From Beroe ovata (taxonomy: Eukaryota > Ctenophora > Nuda > Beroida > Beroidae): a stretch of 49,040 bases of DNA. A model generated the notes under the pieces. The model worked only from the letters and a program-made list of their open reading frames with translations, made no database searches and was not told the DNA's origin. Location of the stretch: contig CAMPET010000072.1 of assembly GCA_946803715.1 (NCBI GenBank), positions 173,912 to 222,951 on the forward strand, in the 5' to 3' direction. Positions 24,101 to 32,047 of this stretch are shown piece by piece. How positions within the stretch are numbered: position 1 is the stretch's first letter; each line of letters starts with the position of its first letter. The translations under genes and the position numbers were made by a program.

Positions 24101-25513
24101 TTTTGGGCAATATTTATGTATTTAAATTTAATATTCATGATATCGGTTGAAAGAAGGATAGTATGAGTGTTTTCCTGCTCCAAACCTCGGCTGTAACAAG
24201 TGAACTGAGAGCGTTGTTGATGAGCCGTTCCTTATTTTCCGCAAACAATCGCTCCTCGGTAACGGCATGAGCGAGGCCACTGTAGCTCACATTGGTGTTG
24301 AAGAATCGTGTAGCTTCCCCCAGAGTTTGAGTAGAATCTTTCTTCGTGCCAACTTCGGCAAGGAGTTTCAAACAGATACTCTCCACTTCCTGTGTGAGAA
24401 GTGGGTTACTGGAAATTGAACAAGCAACAATCACACTCTACATCACACACCTCCCCGACTTACCTCCTCAACTGGTAGATAGAGGGGTCCTATCCTGGCA
24501 CCCATGTTGGTCTTCACACCCTGGACACAGATATCCCTGTTCTTGTTGCCCCTGGCACCGTCCAGTATACTGGCCAGCAGGGCGTCTCTGTCGTGGCACG
24601 TGTACGTGTATTTCACCATCGTGTTGTACTCAATAGTGAACATCTGAGGGTCCTCTGAGTGCCGGATTAGGGCCCATATGTCTGTGAGGGGCTGTATCCT
24701 GCACACGTTGTACGTGCTCGAGTCCCTCTCCAAGACACAGGACTCGGAGAGGCACAATATGCGCGGCTCACTCTCGCTCCCCGCACCGGGCAGGAACTGG
24801 ACATTGAACTCGGTAAGGGAGGTCTGAGACTGATCATCACTGAAATCGCCCCATCTTCCCTCCATGAAATCAGCCTGACTGATCACTTTCTTCTGGGTGT
24901 TTATCATGATAGCAAGACCCTGCATTGCCTCCTTCTCTATTGCCTTGAGCAGGTCATCTAGCTGACTAGTACCGAACAGAATCATGCGCCGTATAGCGCC
25001 GTATATGAGTACAAAACCACCCGGATAATCCTGCACCCGGGCTACACACTGAATATCTTTGTAATTGTAACTATTGAGCAGTTTCCCCGTCACCGTGTAC
25101 TCCTCTATTGATGAGGGGGTCAGGATGAGGTTCACCTCGACTCTATGATCCGTGTGATCGATTACCACACAACGAAACCGCGGAAATTCCACGCTCTGAT
25201 TGCCGCAAAACTTGTGGAAATTCCGCAGTGCATACGTCATCAACTCGAGTCTGTAGTCGCATGAGAACGTGACGTCAGTTTGTTGGGGTTTGCCAGGGTT
25301 CTTGCGGACATACAATTTGAACTCATTTGTTGATTTTGGACTTGCTACAATCGAAAAGACGTCTGAGTACAGCCAGACGTTTGTCTGTTCTGATGATCCA
25401 GGGTTGTATGTGGAGATTGCATTGCTGCCGACTGAAAATACCCTCTTGTACTTGCCTCGCCAGCTGTGTTTTGTACAGTAATAGGAAACTATGTCTCTGT
25501 TAGTGTCTGCCAT
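6905..25513 (-). CDS. DNAJC13: DNAJC13 / RME-8, endosomal J-domain co-chaperone (whole gene)
   Basis: The complete gene has 38 coding exons, 6657 nt and 2218 residues; the human protein is about 2240. It starts at the ATG complement at 25511-25513 and stops at 6905-6907. Every junction is GT-AG with matching phase, after setting aside two duplicated assembly segments (13485-14964 and 19253-19755). RME-8 sits on endosomes, recruits Hsc70 through its J domain, works with SNX1 and WASH, and promotes clathrin removal and retromer-dependent sorting. Recognisable parts: N-terminal region ([15 protein letters not shown]), a GYF-like segment, the J domain with HPD at about 1313-1315, and four IWN-type repeats (near 760, 1182, 1621 and 1908). 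The C-terminus repeats [15 protein letters not shown] as in vertebrates. A PLXDC-like gene is nested in intron 2. Confidence 0.96.
9878..10390. repeat. Duplicated block of about 200 bp joined at an N
   Basis: The block starting GAAACATCGCGTAAGATTCG near 9878 recurs immediately after the N at 10181, with scattered substitutions and an 8-bp GC-rich insertion (GCCGGGCG). Each copy runs into satellite units. The N at the junction suggests a collapsed repeat or two alleles side by side. It lies in a DNAJC13 intron. Confidence 0.8.
10052..10812. repeat. 104-bp satellite in a DNAJC13 intron
   Basis: AAGTTATGAC begins near 10052, 10156, 10369, 10502, 10605 and 10709, giving a unit of about 103-104 bp; one unit is expanded by a small GTCCGTAGAGGCCTCC-type repeat. 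Each unit carries TCATGACGTACC, TACTGGTGTCA and CCTACGTCA, so CRE-like half-sites recur at fixed spacing. Confidence 0.85.
11895..12008. repeat. (AC)n microsatellite beside the exon 26 donor
   Basis: ACACACAGACAC-type dinucleotide repeat. On the transcribed strand it is (GT)n beginning about a dozen bases inside the intron after the donor GTAAGTGTCCC. The long His-Thr ORF read from it is spurious. Confidence 0.9.
12149..13466 (-). other. DNAJC13 intron 25
   Basis: About 1.3 kb of AT-rich intron. The (CA)-rich stretch near 12175-12215 lies just upstream of the exon 26 acceptor. No exon, RNA gene or mobile element was recognised. Confidence 0.55.
13467..16743 (-). CDS. DNAJC13: DNAJC13 exons 20-25, third IWN repeat (interrupted by an inserted duplicate)
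   Basis: Exons 16587-16743, 16249-16415, 15954-16148, 15649-15742, 15388-15511, and exon 25 in two pieces: 14965-15052 and 13467-13484. Exon 25 encodes the third IWN repeat ([18 protein letters not shown]). It is broken at the N at 14964 and resumes left of the N at 13485. The two broken ends share AGT. Overlapping them gives an uninterrupted 103-nt exon with a good donor (CCG|GTATGA) and the phase required by exon 26. The 1480-bp piece between the two Ns repeats exons 20-24. Confidence 0.9.
13485..14964 (-). other. Duplicate of DNAJC13 exons 20-24 between two Ns (probable second allele)
   Basis: Bounded by single Ns at 13485 and 14964, this segment repeats 15.3-16.72 kb. Copies: exon 20' 14827-14963 (cut by the N), 21' 14420-14586, 22' 14125-14319, 23' 13875-13968, 24' 13610-13733. 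Exon lengths equal the main copies and the encoded peptides I compared in exons 21, 22 and 24 are identical. Differences are synonymous or intronic, including a 27-bp repeat present as one unit here and about three in the other copy. Taking it out restores exon 25. An allelic contig placed in the scaffold explains this better than a real tandem exon duplication. Confidence 0.85.
15884..15960. repeat. 27-bp tandem repeat starting at the exon 22 donor
   Basis: CATATTTTGTCAATA recurs at 15884, 15911 and 15938, a 27-bp period, and the last copy runs into the exon 22 splice donor (exon end 15954). The matching place in the duplicate copy (about 14105-14125) has a single unit. Confidence 0.85.
16857..20092 (-). 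CDS. DNAJC13: DNAJC13 exons 10-19: GYF-like region, second IWN repeat and J domain
   Basis: Exons 19994-20092, 19668-19817, 19190-19288, 18810-19029, 18542-18648, 18282-18375, 18002-18120, 17516-17850, 17160-17294, 16857-17022. Exons 12-13 encode the GYF-like stretch ([16 protein letters not shown], then [12 protein letters not shown]). Exon 17 has the second IWN repeat ([13 protein letters not shown]). Exons 18-19 encode the J domain; the intron splits a Lys codon just before YHPDKNPEG, so the catalytic HPD is intact and should stimulate Hsc70 ATPase. Partial copies of exons 11 and 12 (19416-19503 and 19505-19540) flank an N and are treated as assembly duplication. Exon 15 has a second, duplicated donor 66 nt downstream. 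Confidence 0.94.
17865..17960. repeat. GGGAATAGGGAGTG tandem repeat abutting the exon 17 acceptor
   Basis: Copies of TAGGGAATAGGGAGTGGGAGT run up to the exon 17 boundary (17850). On the transcribed strand this is CCCTATTCCCTAAC, so the acceptor TATTCCCTAG is itself a repeat copy, and an upstream copy (CTATTTCCTAG) makes a decoy acceptor. Confidence 0.8.
18180..18290. repeat. 66-bp duplication copying the exon 15 splice donor
   Basis: The end of exon 15 and the start of its intron (CATGTACACAG|GTTATAATA on the transcribed strand) occur twice, with donors after 18282 and 18216. The offset is exactly 66 nt. The added 22 codons contain no stop. Confidence 0.85.
18390..18800. repeat. Small tandem repeats in the introns around DNAJC13 exon 14
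   Basis: Near 18390-18500 a unit containing TTAGAGCAACATGTGA(G/T)GAG recurs. At 18740-18790, just past exon 13, the palindromes TGACGTCA and TGACGTAA occur four times in about 50 bp with CACTATGACGTCACACTC spacing. Confidence 0.7.
19055..19190. repeat. AAGTGTCTCATTGTTGTGAGACAG minisatellite at the exon 12 donor
   Basis: About four copies of a 28-bp unit end at the exon 12 donor (exon end 19190; transcribed strand AAAGAG|GTGAGACACTG). Units include the inverted pair GTCTCA...TGAGAC, so each can fold into a short hairpin. Confidence 0.8.
19253..19755. repeat. 251-bp near-identical direct duplication joined at an N
   Basis: 19253-19503 and 19505-19755 match with only scattered substitutions, separated by the N at 19504. 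Each copy holds the 5' part of exon 12, the intervening intron and the 3' part of exon 11. Full exons 12 and 11 lie outside the join. As with 13485-14964, this looks like two alleles or a mis-resolved overlap. Confidence 0.85.
20299..21941 (-). CDS. DNAJC13: DNAJC13 exons 6-9, first IWN repeat
   Basis: Exons 21619-21941, 21088-21329, 20681-20834 and 20299-20472. Exon 6 carries the conserved helical segment [13 protein letters not shown] and [11 protein letters not shown]. Exon 8 holds the first IWN repeat ([12 protein letters not shown]). Exon 9 holds [14 protein letters not shown], nearly invariant in the family. Phases run 1, 0, 2, 0, 0. The single N at 21007 lies in the intron between exons 7 and 8. 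Confidence 0.95.
22131..25513 (-). CDS. DNAJC13: DNAJC13 exons 1-5
   Basis: Exons in transcript order: 24464-25513, 24186-24389, 22630-22749, 22374-22532, 22131-22278. Exon 1 is unusually long (350 codons) and carries the RME-8 N-terminal region, opening [20 protein letters not shown]. The reading frame is open upstream only through a GT repeat and an N gap, so the first Met that matches the family is taken as start. Exon 1 joins exon 2 in phase 0 at PVEE|EVES, as in the human protein. Intron 2 (22750-24185) holds the oppositely oriented PLXDC-like gene. Exon 4 contains the conserved [13 protein letters not shown]. Confidence 0.95.
23119..23125 (+). promoter_or_regulatory. TATA-like element of the nested gene
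   Basis: ATATAAA lies 62-68 bases before the ATG at 23187, on the plus strand within DNAJC13 intron 2. This spacing allows a leader of about 30-40 nt. Confidence 0.35.
23187..24074 (+). CDS. PLXDC-like type I membrane protein, intronless, nested in a DNAJC13 intron
   Basis: A single 295-residue frame. Residues 1-14 form a signal peptide. The ectodomain matches the plexin-domain-containing (PLXDC/TEM7) family at several points: GFLYL near 73-77, YIAPLMANF at 91-99, VEWRGMRLQ near 136-144, [13 protein letters not shown] near 150-162 and HPVETGI near 181-187. A linker ([16 protein letters not shown]) and one transmembrane helix (about 253-280) follow, with a short cytoplasmic tail. Vertebrate PLXDC1/2 carry a cysteine-rich PSI domain after this region; here it is absent. 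PLXDC proteins bind extracellular matrix and have been proposed as PEDF receptors; the role of this one is unknown. It lies entirely within DNAJC13 intron 2 on the other strand; exon 2 begins 112 bases past its stop. Lack of introns suggests retroposition. Confidence 0.75.
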   Translation: MFLFLTLLFPTTHSYEDYEVSYSPHITQWIDLPPNTRSKLLSTDYLVSTTRSSHFPLSLYNATSRDVTVTSQGFLYLSSYTAVPHVGSAGYIAPLMANFVPDSSYHSDSAEPFLGDNRLSDARSVLIQATRSVFTVEWRGMRLQECDGFFTFQCQIHKDGRIAMLYRDVPCPVSTLSQTPHPVETGIRSATPPTRLGELADTVVSLELDTELITSGTTIVLRPRSKVNVGDSQPDNTRSDTDNTGLDTNNTTDLLVVLVVILAVTIPMLMFAMFVFYKVFLAERKMSKENDILPF

Positions 25514-25568
25514 CCCAACCGCCCTGTGAGATAGATATGAGTCAGTGTGTGTGTGTGTGTGTGTGTGT

Positions 25569-25809
25569 NNNNNNNNNNNNNNNNNNNNNNNNNNNNNNNN
25601 NNNNNNNNNNNNNNNNNNNNNNNNNNNNNNNNNNNNNNNNNNNNNNNNNNNNNNNNNNNNNNNNNNNNNNNNNNNNNNNNNNNNNNNNNNNNNNNNNNNN
25701 NNNNNNNNNNNNNNNNNNNNNNNNNNNNNNNNNNNNNNNNNNNNNNNNNNNNNNNNNNNNNNNNNNNNNNNNNNNNNNNNNNNNNNNNNNNNNNNNNNNN
25801 NNNNNNNNN
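25569..25809. other. Assembly gap
   Basis: A run of N directly follows a (GT)n microsatellite (25538-25568) just upstream of the DNAJC13 start. Its true length is unknown. The first part of the DNAJC13 5' region may be inside. Confidence 0.95.
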
Positions 25810-26959
25810 GTGTCATATTGCCCAAATTGCTATACAAGATTCACATGAAAATACGCAGCCAACATGCACCTCAGTTCTCGCAATATAATCTTTTGATATT
25901 ACAGACAATAAAAACTTATTACGTCAGACATAGTTTAAAATACGCATCCTGATGACGCAATGCTATGAGGTCATGCAATATAGAAGTACATGGTGTACAC
26001 AGGATACATGATGAATTAAAAAATATGAGTTAAAACTCTTCAAATAAATAAACATGGGACACAACCTACTATAGTATACGAAGGGAATGGAATTTAAGTT
26101 CCGTGAGAAATAAATTCTTACGATTCTACAATTGCGCGCTAGAAACATACGTGTCGCGCCGAAATAAGATGCTTTGTGTTTGAAAATTGCGCTGCGCCTG
26201 ACAACTATGTAGTGAAATATTGCCAATAAGCCAATTTTCGGGTCATTTGATACACTGATAAGACATCACCTAACATTGCCCCGTACATACACAACCTAAA
26301 TCAATTGGGAATAAGAGAAGCACTGAAATGTGATATTTGAAATCTTGCTTGTTTGGTAACACAGCACGCAAACTGACACATGAATCAGTAGAGTTGCACA
26401 ACGCAACAATAATTATACTCACAATGATGCGATAGCAAGTGATGTTCCTAGGTTATCATTGGCTAAAGGGAGAGAGATAGATTATGTTGAGGGACTTTAA
26501 TAGCGGTGAATATTCAATACTTCAAAATTGAAATTCGTCGAGTGAAGACCTAAGGCTTCTTTTGATATCATAGTCCAGCATCTATAGAATTCTGAAGATA
26601 ACAAAAGGTATCCAAAAGAATTTGTAATTATATAGGCTCATGTCAGCAAATGGCAAATGCACCACGTCCCTTAAAGTTTAATCCAGAGTTTCACCTCGAT
26701 AGAGGCATATAGGGTTTCGACCCATACTGATTTCGACTCCTGTAAAATGACAGTGAAATAACCAGACTTAGGGAGTTTAACCGAGTTTATATGGGTAATT
26801 AAAATACGATGCTGATATTATAATTTATAGCTTTATAGGTGAAATACATTGTAATGAGATAAATATTATCTACTAAGGCAATACGTCATATGAGATGTAG
26901 CTTCAGTAACTATCGAATGTTATTGAAAGACTATTTCATAGAATGTCATGACCCGATGA
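25810..26959. other. Spacer between DNAJC13 and PRIM2
   Basis: AT-rich, with no coding signal. It should hold the DNAJC13 promoter and the PRIM2 3' untranslated region (both genes are on the minus strand), but I could not place a core promoter element. Confidence 0.55.
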
Positions 26960-28555
26960 TCACATATCAAAGTCATCGTCATCGATACTGTCAAGATCCT
27001 TCAATTCCTCAATTTCCCTTCTCTCATCAGGAGTGAGAGTTGACTCGCTCAACTTGGCTTGTGATGGATCAGTTGACACCTGCGTTGACACCTGTGTTGA
27101 CACCTGACTCGATTCTGACACCTGTGAACTAGCAGACTGAGACGGATTTACCTTGTAACCCTGATTCCCCGTTACCACATTCTTGCCCAACTTCCTCTGA
27201 CTCTCTATGAAGTATTGGTTAGGATGATTGAGTCCAAAGCCAGCCTCTTGTGTCTTGTGCGTCACCTCGAAGTACTTTGTACAGGCTATCTGATAGTGCT
27301 GTCCAGCGACCAAACTCAATATTTCCCTGATCTGTACTTTAGGGATTTTCCAAGACTCGAGTCTCTTCTCAAGGTTTGCACTGTCCATGTGTCTAAATGG
27401 ACAGCCATGACAGTCACCAGCAGACGGACCAGAGCCCATGATGATTTTGAGGCAGTTATATGGAACCTTGTCGCTCCTCTTCCCCTCCTTGCCGAACAAA
27501 TGTCTCACCATGTAGTCGTGACCACTCTTGCCGTACGTTTCACTGTCCATTTTACGACAAAACTCCGATCTAAAGTACGTTCTAACCTCCTCCAGCGAGA
27601 GACCAAGTCCCTTCAGGAAGAGACAGAATTGGAGACGAGCCCCGTGTTTCATGTGATGGTTCTCCGTGAATGTCTCGTACATGTGTCTCATGCAGGGCGG
27701 GAACGAGAGTTTGCTCAGTGCCGGCAACTGTGCAATGCTCACCTGACCCTCAACCTTAGTGTTACTGAAATCATCACCACTGTACGCTGTTGTCAGCTCC
27801 TGCAGGATTGACATGATCCGCTCGTCATCACTGATGACAGGGAGTGAACGGGCACACTTTATCAGGGCTTTGCTCAACTGTGTCCGGAAAATGCCCGTCA
27901 GAATGGACACAAGATCGTGATGGGGAACGAACGCCATGCCACCCTCCAAATACACTCTCCTGCCCCTCACTAACTCCACCGCCTCTTCAAATGGCACTCT
28001 GTAAACGAGGAGTTTCTTGTCTCGGTGGATATTGCTACACTCCCTTATCATCACCTCTTTTTCGGCTACCTCTCCCTCATCTAACACCTCAAACTTGAGA
28101 TTATGAGCGACCAGGAAGTGTGCGATTTCATCGGTATGTTCCTCCAGTCTCAATCGGAAAAGTTCCTTCTCTGTGTCACAGAACCATCGTCTCGCGTCCT
28201 CTGTCTTACAATACGCAAGTCGGAGGAGGAAGTGAGAAATGTGATCTTTTCTTCTCTCTTCAAACTTGGAGTGGAGGTTCTTGTCAGATTCCTCCAGTAG
28301 GTTAGGTCGTAGAGGCAGCCGTTCCTTCATCTCAGACATTACACTTTTCATGTACTGGTCTGAGCCCTTTTTGTACTTTATACCAGCGTTATATATGGCT
28401 CGTAAGACTGTAAGTCGATCTAGAGCAGTTGAATAGAACTCCTGCGTTGTAATATTTCCCTGAGGTGGAGAAGTGTACATGGACAGCCTGGTACCATATT
28501 TCTCATCCAGTACAGCAGGGATCTTCCGCCTCCTCTTACTTAAGCTGAAGTCCAT
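26960..28555 (-). CDS. PRIM2: DNA primase large subunit, intronless
   Basis: One 531-residue frame matches the primase large subunit (PRIM2/p58) along its length; the human protein is about 509. With PRIM1 and polymerase alpha it makes the RNA-DNA primers for replication, in the nucleus. The N-terminal half is the helical PRIM1-binding region. The C-terminal half carries the 4Fe-4S domain with all four cysteine ligands: Cys288 (FPPC), Cys368 (YNCLK), Cys385 (HGCPFRH) and Cys425 (IACTKYFE). RHLFGKEGKR (351-360) and GLNHPNQYF (441-449) are conserved around the RNA/DNA-binding surface. The tail beyond about 460 is Ser/Gln/Thr-rich with QVST repeats and ends in an acidic stretch (DDDDFDM). Neighbouring genes are intron-rich, so a PRIM2 with no introns is notable. 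It is intact, not a pseudogene. Confidence 0.96.
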   Translation of the reverse strand: MDFSLSKRRRKIPAVLDEKYGTRLSMYTSPPQGNITTQEFYSTALDRLTVLRAIYNAGIKYKKGSDQYMKSVMSEMKERLPLRPNLLEESDKNLHSKFEERRKDHISHFLLRLAYCKTEDARRWFCDTEKELFRLRLEEHTDEIAHFLVAHNLKFEVLDEGEVAEKEVMIRECSNIHRDKKLLVYRVPFEEAVELVRGRRVYLEGGMAFVPHHDLVSILTGIFRTQLSKALIKCARSLPVISDDERIMSILQELTTAYSGDDFSNTKVEGQVSIAQLPALSKLSFPPCMRHMYETFTENHHMKHGARLQFCLFLKGLGLSLEEVRTYFRSEFCRKMDSETYGKSGHDYMVRHLFGKEGKRSDKVPYNCLKIIMGSGPSAGDCHGCPFRHMDSANLEKRLESWKIPKVQIREILSLVAGQHYQIACTKYFEVTHKTQEAGFGLNHPNQYFIESQRKLGKNVVTGNQGYKVNPSQSASSQVSESSQVSTQVSTQVSTDPSQAKLSESTLTPDERREIEELKDLDSIDDDDFDM

Positions 28556-28847
28556 AAGTGTGCTAAGGGATTTTCATGAGTCCTTTTTCAGGTTATTCAA
28601 AAACAGACTCAATAGATCTGAAACTGAACCAGTTAACAAATGAACAGATAAACACAAAAAATAAACAATATGTACCGATTGAGTATTTACAAACAAGTTT
28701 AATATTACACAATCCATCATCATTCATCAACCTAGATATTGATTGGCATTCATCAAATGAAACCAGTTAGTTAACCAAAATCAAATATAAGTCAATGTAA
28801 TCCTTCGATCTGTTCTCTGAAACTGGTCACCTATCATGTTAACTACA

Positions 28848-29635
28848 TCATGTCCCTTCTCCATGTTCAAGTGATACTTGGAAAATATTATCAGCTTTGA
28901 AAACAGTGGGTATCTTTATGTTGGATGAGTCAGTATCAGTACTTGTTTTGAAGAATCCCAACATTTTCTTCAGGGGATTTGTGTTGTGCATGTGTTTGTC
29001 AATCAAGTTAGCAGATGCTTCCAGCTGAAAATATGCAGTCTTAATAAGATTTAACTCCTGAAAAAAATGTCCAAGAATAATAACTATTCATGACCCTACC
29101 TCCCCAAGGTTGCAGGATATAGTGGACATTGTTGTGTAAATGGCATCGATTTGCTTGAATATCGTTTCCAAATCTTTAGCTTTTTCCAAATATCCATCCA
29201 ATTTTTGGGATATCACTTCCTGATTCAGCCCCTTAATAATAATGAATTCTGACCTTAACTTGTGTTAGGTTCATCTTATTGAAATACTCGCCAATACATA
29301 CCTACTGAAATCATGCAACATCATTCAAAAATAAAGGAATTGGAATAAAAAAGGTCTTCATTTCACTTGTTAGTGATGTAACTTGGAATTAACCTGCATA
29401 ATAAGCAAAGTGGTATATAGTTCATCCATAGATTTTTGTAAGCTATCAATTTCGTCTTCCCAATGTGCCATCACAGTAACAGACTTCACATCCAGATATC
29501 CTGGTCAAAAGTTTGATTTTCCATTACCATCACTGTTTTTATCACAATTTGTATATCCATAGTAAGGGACTAACCTGCATAAGACTTGCATATTTCATCA
29601 CTATGCTTCTCCATTGCATGATCCATTCCTTTCAT
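28848..29635 (-). CDS. BLOC1S4: BLOC-1 subunit 4 (cappuccino)-like coiled-coil protein, four exons
   Basis: Exons 29575-29635, 29394-29500, 29100-29219 and 28848-29024 join with matching phases (1, 0, 0) at GT-AG sites, giving 154 residues. BLOC-1 helps make lysosome-related organelles and sorts cargo from endosomes; subunits are short helical proteins. Supports: a mostly helical protein; the stretch IFKQIDAIYTTMSTISCNLG followed by LEASANLIDKHM resembles human RIYSRIDRLEAFVRMV...EAELG; and a C-terminal KKMLGFF ... VFKADNIF resembling FKKLLHTM ... LFRTEDYF. The human N-terminal extension is missing. The start is the first Met after an in-frame stop-free leader and could be further upstream. 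It ends 292 bases before PRIM2 on the same strand. Another BLOC-1-type subunit is possible. Confidence 0.65.
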
Positions 29636-29694
29636 GGGATAATGTATGAGGGGGAAGGGTTCCTTATTGATTAAATGATTAGGTAATCATTGAA

Positions 29695-29762
29695 TTCTTG
29701 GCACTTGATGGCCATCGGCCTGCAAGTTGAAGGTTCGACATGGGGATCATTTCATTTTACAA
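29695..29762 (+). mobile_element. Possible tRNA-derived SINE head
   Basis: TTGGCACTTGATGGCC followed about 35 bases later by AAGGTTCGACATGG has the spacing and sequence of RNA polymerase III A and B boxes. No folded tRNA with an anticodon loop is apparent, so a degraded SINE is more likely than a tRNA gene. Confidence 0.3.
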
Positions 29763-30248
29763 GGTTTAGGGTTTTTTCATCTCTCCTGAGGGTCAAATGG
29801 TATATCAACATATCACGGAAAGTAGGTACAAAACTGAGAAAAATGTAAAAATATGAAATTTTTCTCATCATCCGGATTTGGCATACATGTGACTGTTCAA
29901 TGCCATAAATTGCCCATAAACATGAAGGGATTTATAATAATAATGATAATAAAATATTGTAGTTTTAACACAGTAACGAGGTGGCTGAAATATTAAATAT
30001 CTTGCTCCTATGTACAACTGTGTGAAACATAGATAACATTTTTGTAGGTTCACTCTTTAAACTCGCTGGCAGGATTTATCCGTAATGTAATTTAACACTT
30101 TAACATTGCGTGGCCAACTGGAGGGGAAATCTAACATATGTTAATTTGTATCTGTTGGTCATTTGGATAGTAGCATCACTGTGCATACACTCTTCATCAA
30201 TGTACCTAGCCATTGCAAGATGGTAACATTTTGTTGCAGGTTTAACAA

Positions 30249-30836
30249 TTGATAGAAGGATTTGAGGACAGTGCAAAGAGTACTATTAGCAAGCTAACGG
30301 ATCATACTATCTTTGCTGGTAACAACACCCAGTTTAAGAAAGACATGAGACTCTGGAATCAGCTCTGGAATCACACTCTGCATCAGCTTCTGCTGCTTGG
30401 TCATTCACTACGATGGCAGGTCTGGCATATTAGCAACTGGCATTTGAGCAACTAGTATTAGATTGTGGCCTTGAACTAGCTCTTGCAGCACAGAAGATTC
30501 TTTGATAATGACCAATATTCTGCCATGAGGGACTTCTGAGCCTGACCAGGCTATAGGTAATTTCATCCAAGAAATTGAAGCAAAAGTTTTGGAAGTGACA
30601 AGTTTGACAGATAAGGGACCTTACAGAAATGCCATTGAAGATTCACTCTTGTTGAGGCTGCAAATTTGCACAAAAAGACCTCAAATTGTGAGATTAGACT
30701 TGCACAAGACTGGATTGGACTTTGGAAATAGTCTGTTAAGAGGACTTTTAGTGGCAAATCTTGTCACCCCCCTTATATGCAACAATAGAGAGAACAAAAC
30801 CATGGTAAAGCAAGAAGTCAGGAAGCAAAATTAGTG
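30249..30836 (+). pseudogene. Decayed coding sequence, unidentified
   Basis: Two plus-strand open stretches, 30249-30455 and about 30558-30834, have protein-like composition but lie in different frames with stops between. The second (VTSLTDKGPYRNAIEDSLLL and on) ends at TAG near 30834. A frame at 30350-30490 reads SASASAAWSFTTMAGLAY then stop, then QLAFEQLVLDCGLELALAAQ. This looks like an old mobile-element or gene remnant. I do not recognise the family. Confidence 0.25.
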
Positions 30837-31414
30837 ATACAATTTACAAGATTAGAAGAAACAGTGATCCTTAGGCCTTATATCCATTGTCCACCACCAC
30901 ACCGATTGGGGCATGCATTCATGGGGAAGTCCTGCAGGAAGTCCTTTGAACACCTGTGTAACAAATAAGGACATGTCCTAGGTTAGGAGGGGCATGTCCC
31001 AAAACCTCTACAGAAGCTGCCAAAGACCGAATAGGGCAATTGTTATTTACTCAGCAACATGGCACAGTAAGCCTAGTGCCCACACTCCTTAAAACCAGTT
31101 TCCTTACACCCAACCACTAACCAGTATATTGTTCTTATATGTCACAAGGGTGACATTGTAGCCAAAGAATTGGTGATTATTTACCAAATAAAGTAAGCAC
31201 AATAGCACACTGACACAATAGCCAATACATCAAACCACTGATATGAACCTGCGACGTAATTCCATTTATGTCCTTCATGGATATGAAGTAATTATTCATA
31301 TCCTTCACTGCAAGATTAATGTCACACACACTCACCCACACACAAGCATACACACACATTGTACACCCTGCTGTACAACAGCCAAGGGAACACACATCAT
31401 ACACGGGCTGATCT

Positions 31415-31480
31415 CAGTCAATCCCATACTTTTCTGAGTGTCTTCCCTATTCAGTACTTGGTCATGATTTCATTAAAACC
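31415..31480. repeat. Dispersed repeat, copy 1
   Basis: The 58-base stretch beginning GTCAATCCCATACTTTTCTG and ending GATTTCATTAAA recurs near 40789-40847 in a receptor intron with only a couple of changes. Two well-matched copies 9 kb apart indicate an interspersed element. Confidence 0.75.
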
Positions 31481-31516
31481 CTAACCCCAACGCTAACCCT
31501 GACCCAAACCCTAAAA
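31475..31516. repeat. Degenerate telomere-like (CCCTAA) stretch
   Basis: AACCCTAACCCCAACGCTAACCCTGACCCAAACCCTAA-type sequence follows copy 1 of the dispersed repeat. It is short and degenerate, so an internal relic, not a chromosome end. Confidence 0.6.
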
Positions 31517-32047
31517 CAGGATTAAGTGGAAAAATGTCTGGTCAGGTGACCAAAATAAAATAAAATAAAATAAAGATTTTGACATAACATCAACNTGTCG
31601 TCATCTTTCAGTTCAGTTAAACTAGGCTAAACCAGTTAGTTAAACCAAATAATTTTTCGCAAATAGCTCGACAAGGAAGCATTTTTACCCTACATCACGT
31701 GGGGTGATTCGAAATCAGCACCTAAAAATACGTCGATTCAAGTCTGCTTTACCGAAAAAGGGACAAAAATAAGAATTTTAAAAAATAGGGCAATGAATTT
31801 AGTAATAGCGGAATACTTGAGCACGCGCCTTTTTATTTTACTCATCAGTGATCCGGAATATTGTATAATATAAAATTGTAGGGTTTTTGCGCACAGTGCA
31901 CACGTTGCGCGCTACTCAGTGAATTGAAAAGTCTTATAGGGAGAAGACGCGCAGTGCGCGCGGAGTATTTGGGTCACGCCGTGCAGCTTGGGAACAAAAG
32001 TGTGACCCATCCAGCCGCGCCGCGCGCGTGGTACGACTTTTCGATCA

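Noticed and set aside
25513-29635. BLOC1S4, PRIM2 and DNAJC13 as an operon
   Set aside because: They share a strand, but a spacer of over 1.4 kb plus an N gap separates PRIM2 and DNAJC13, and no trans-splicing signal is recognisable.
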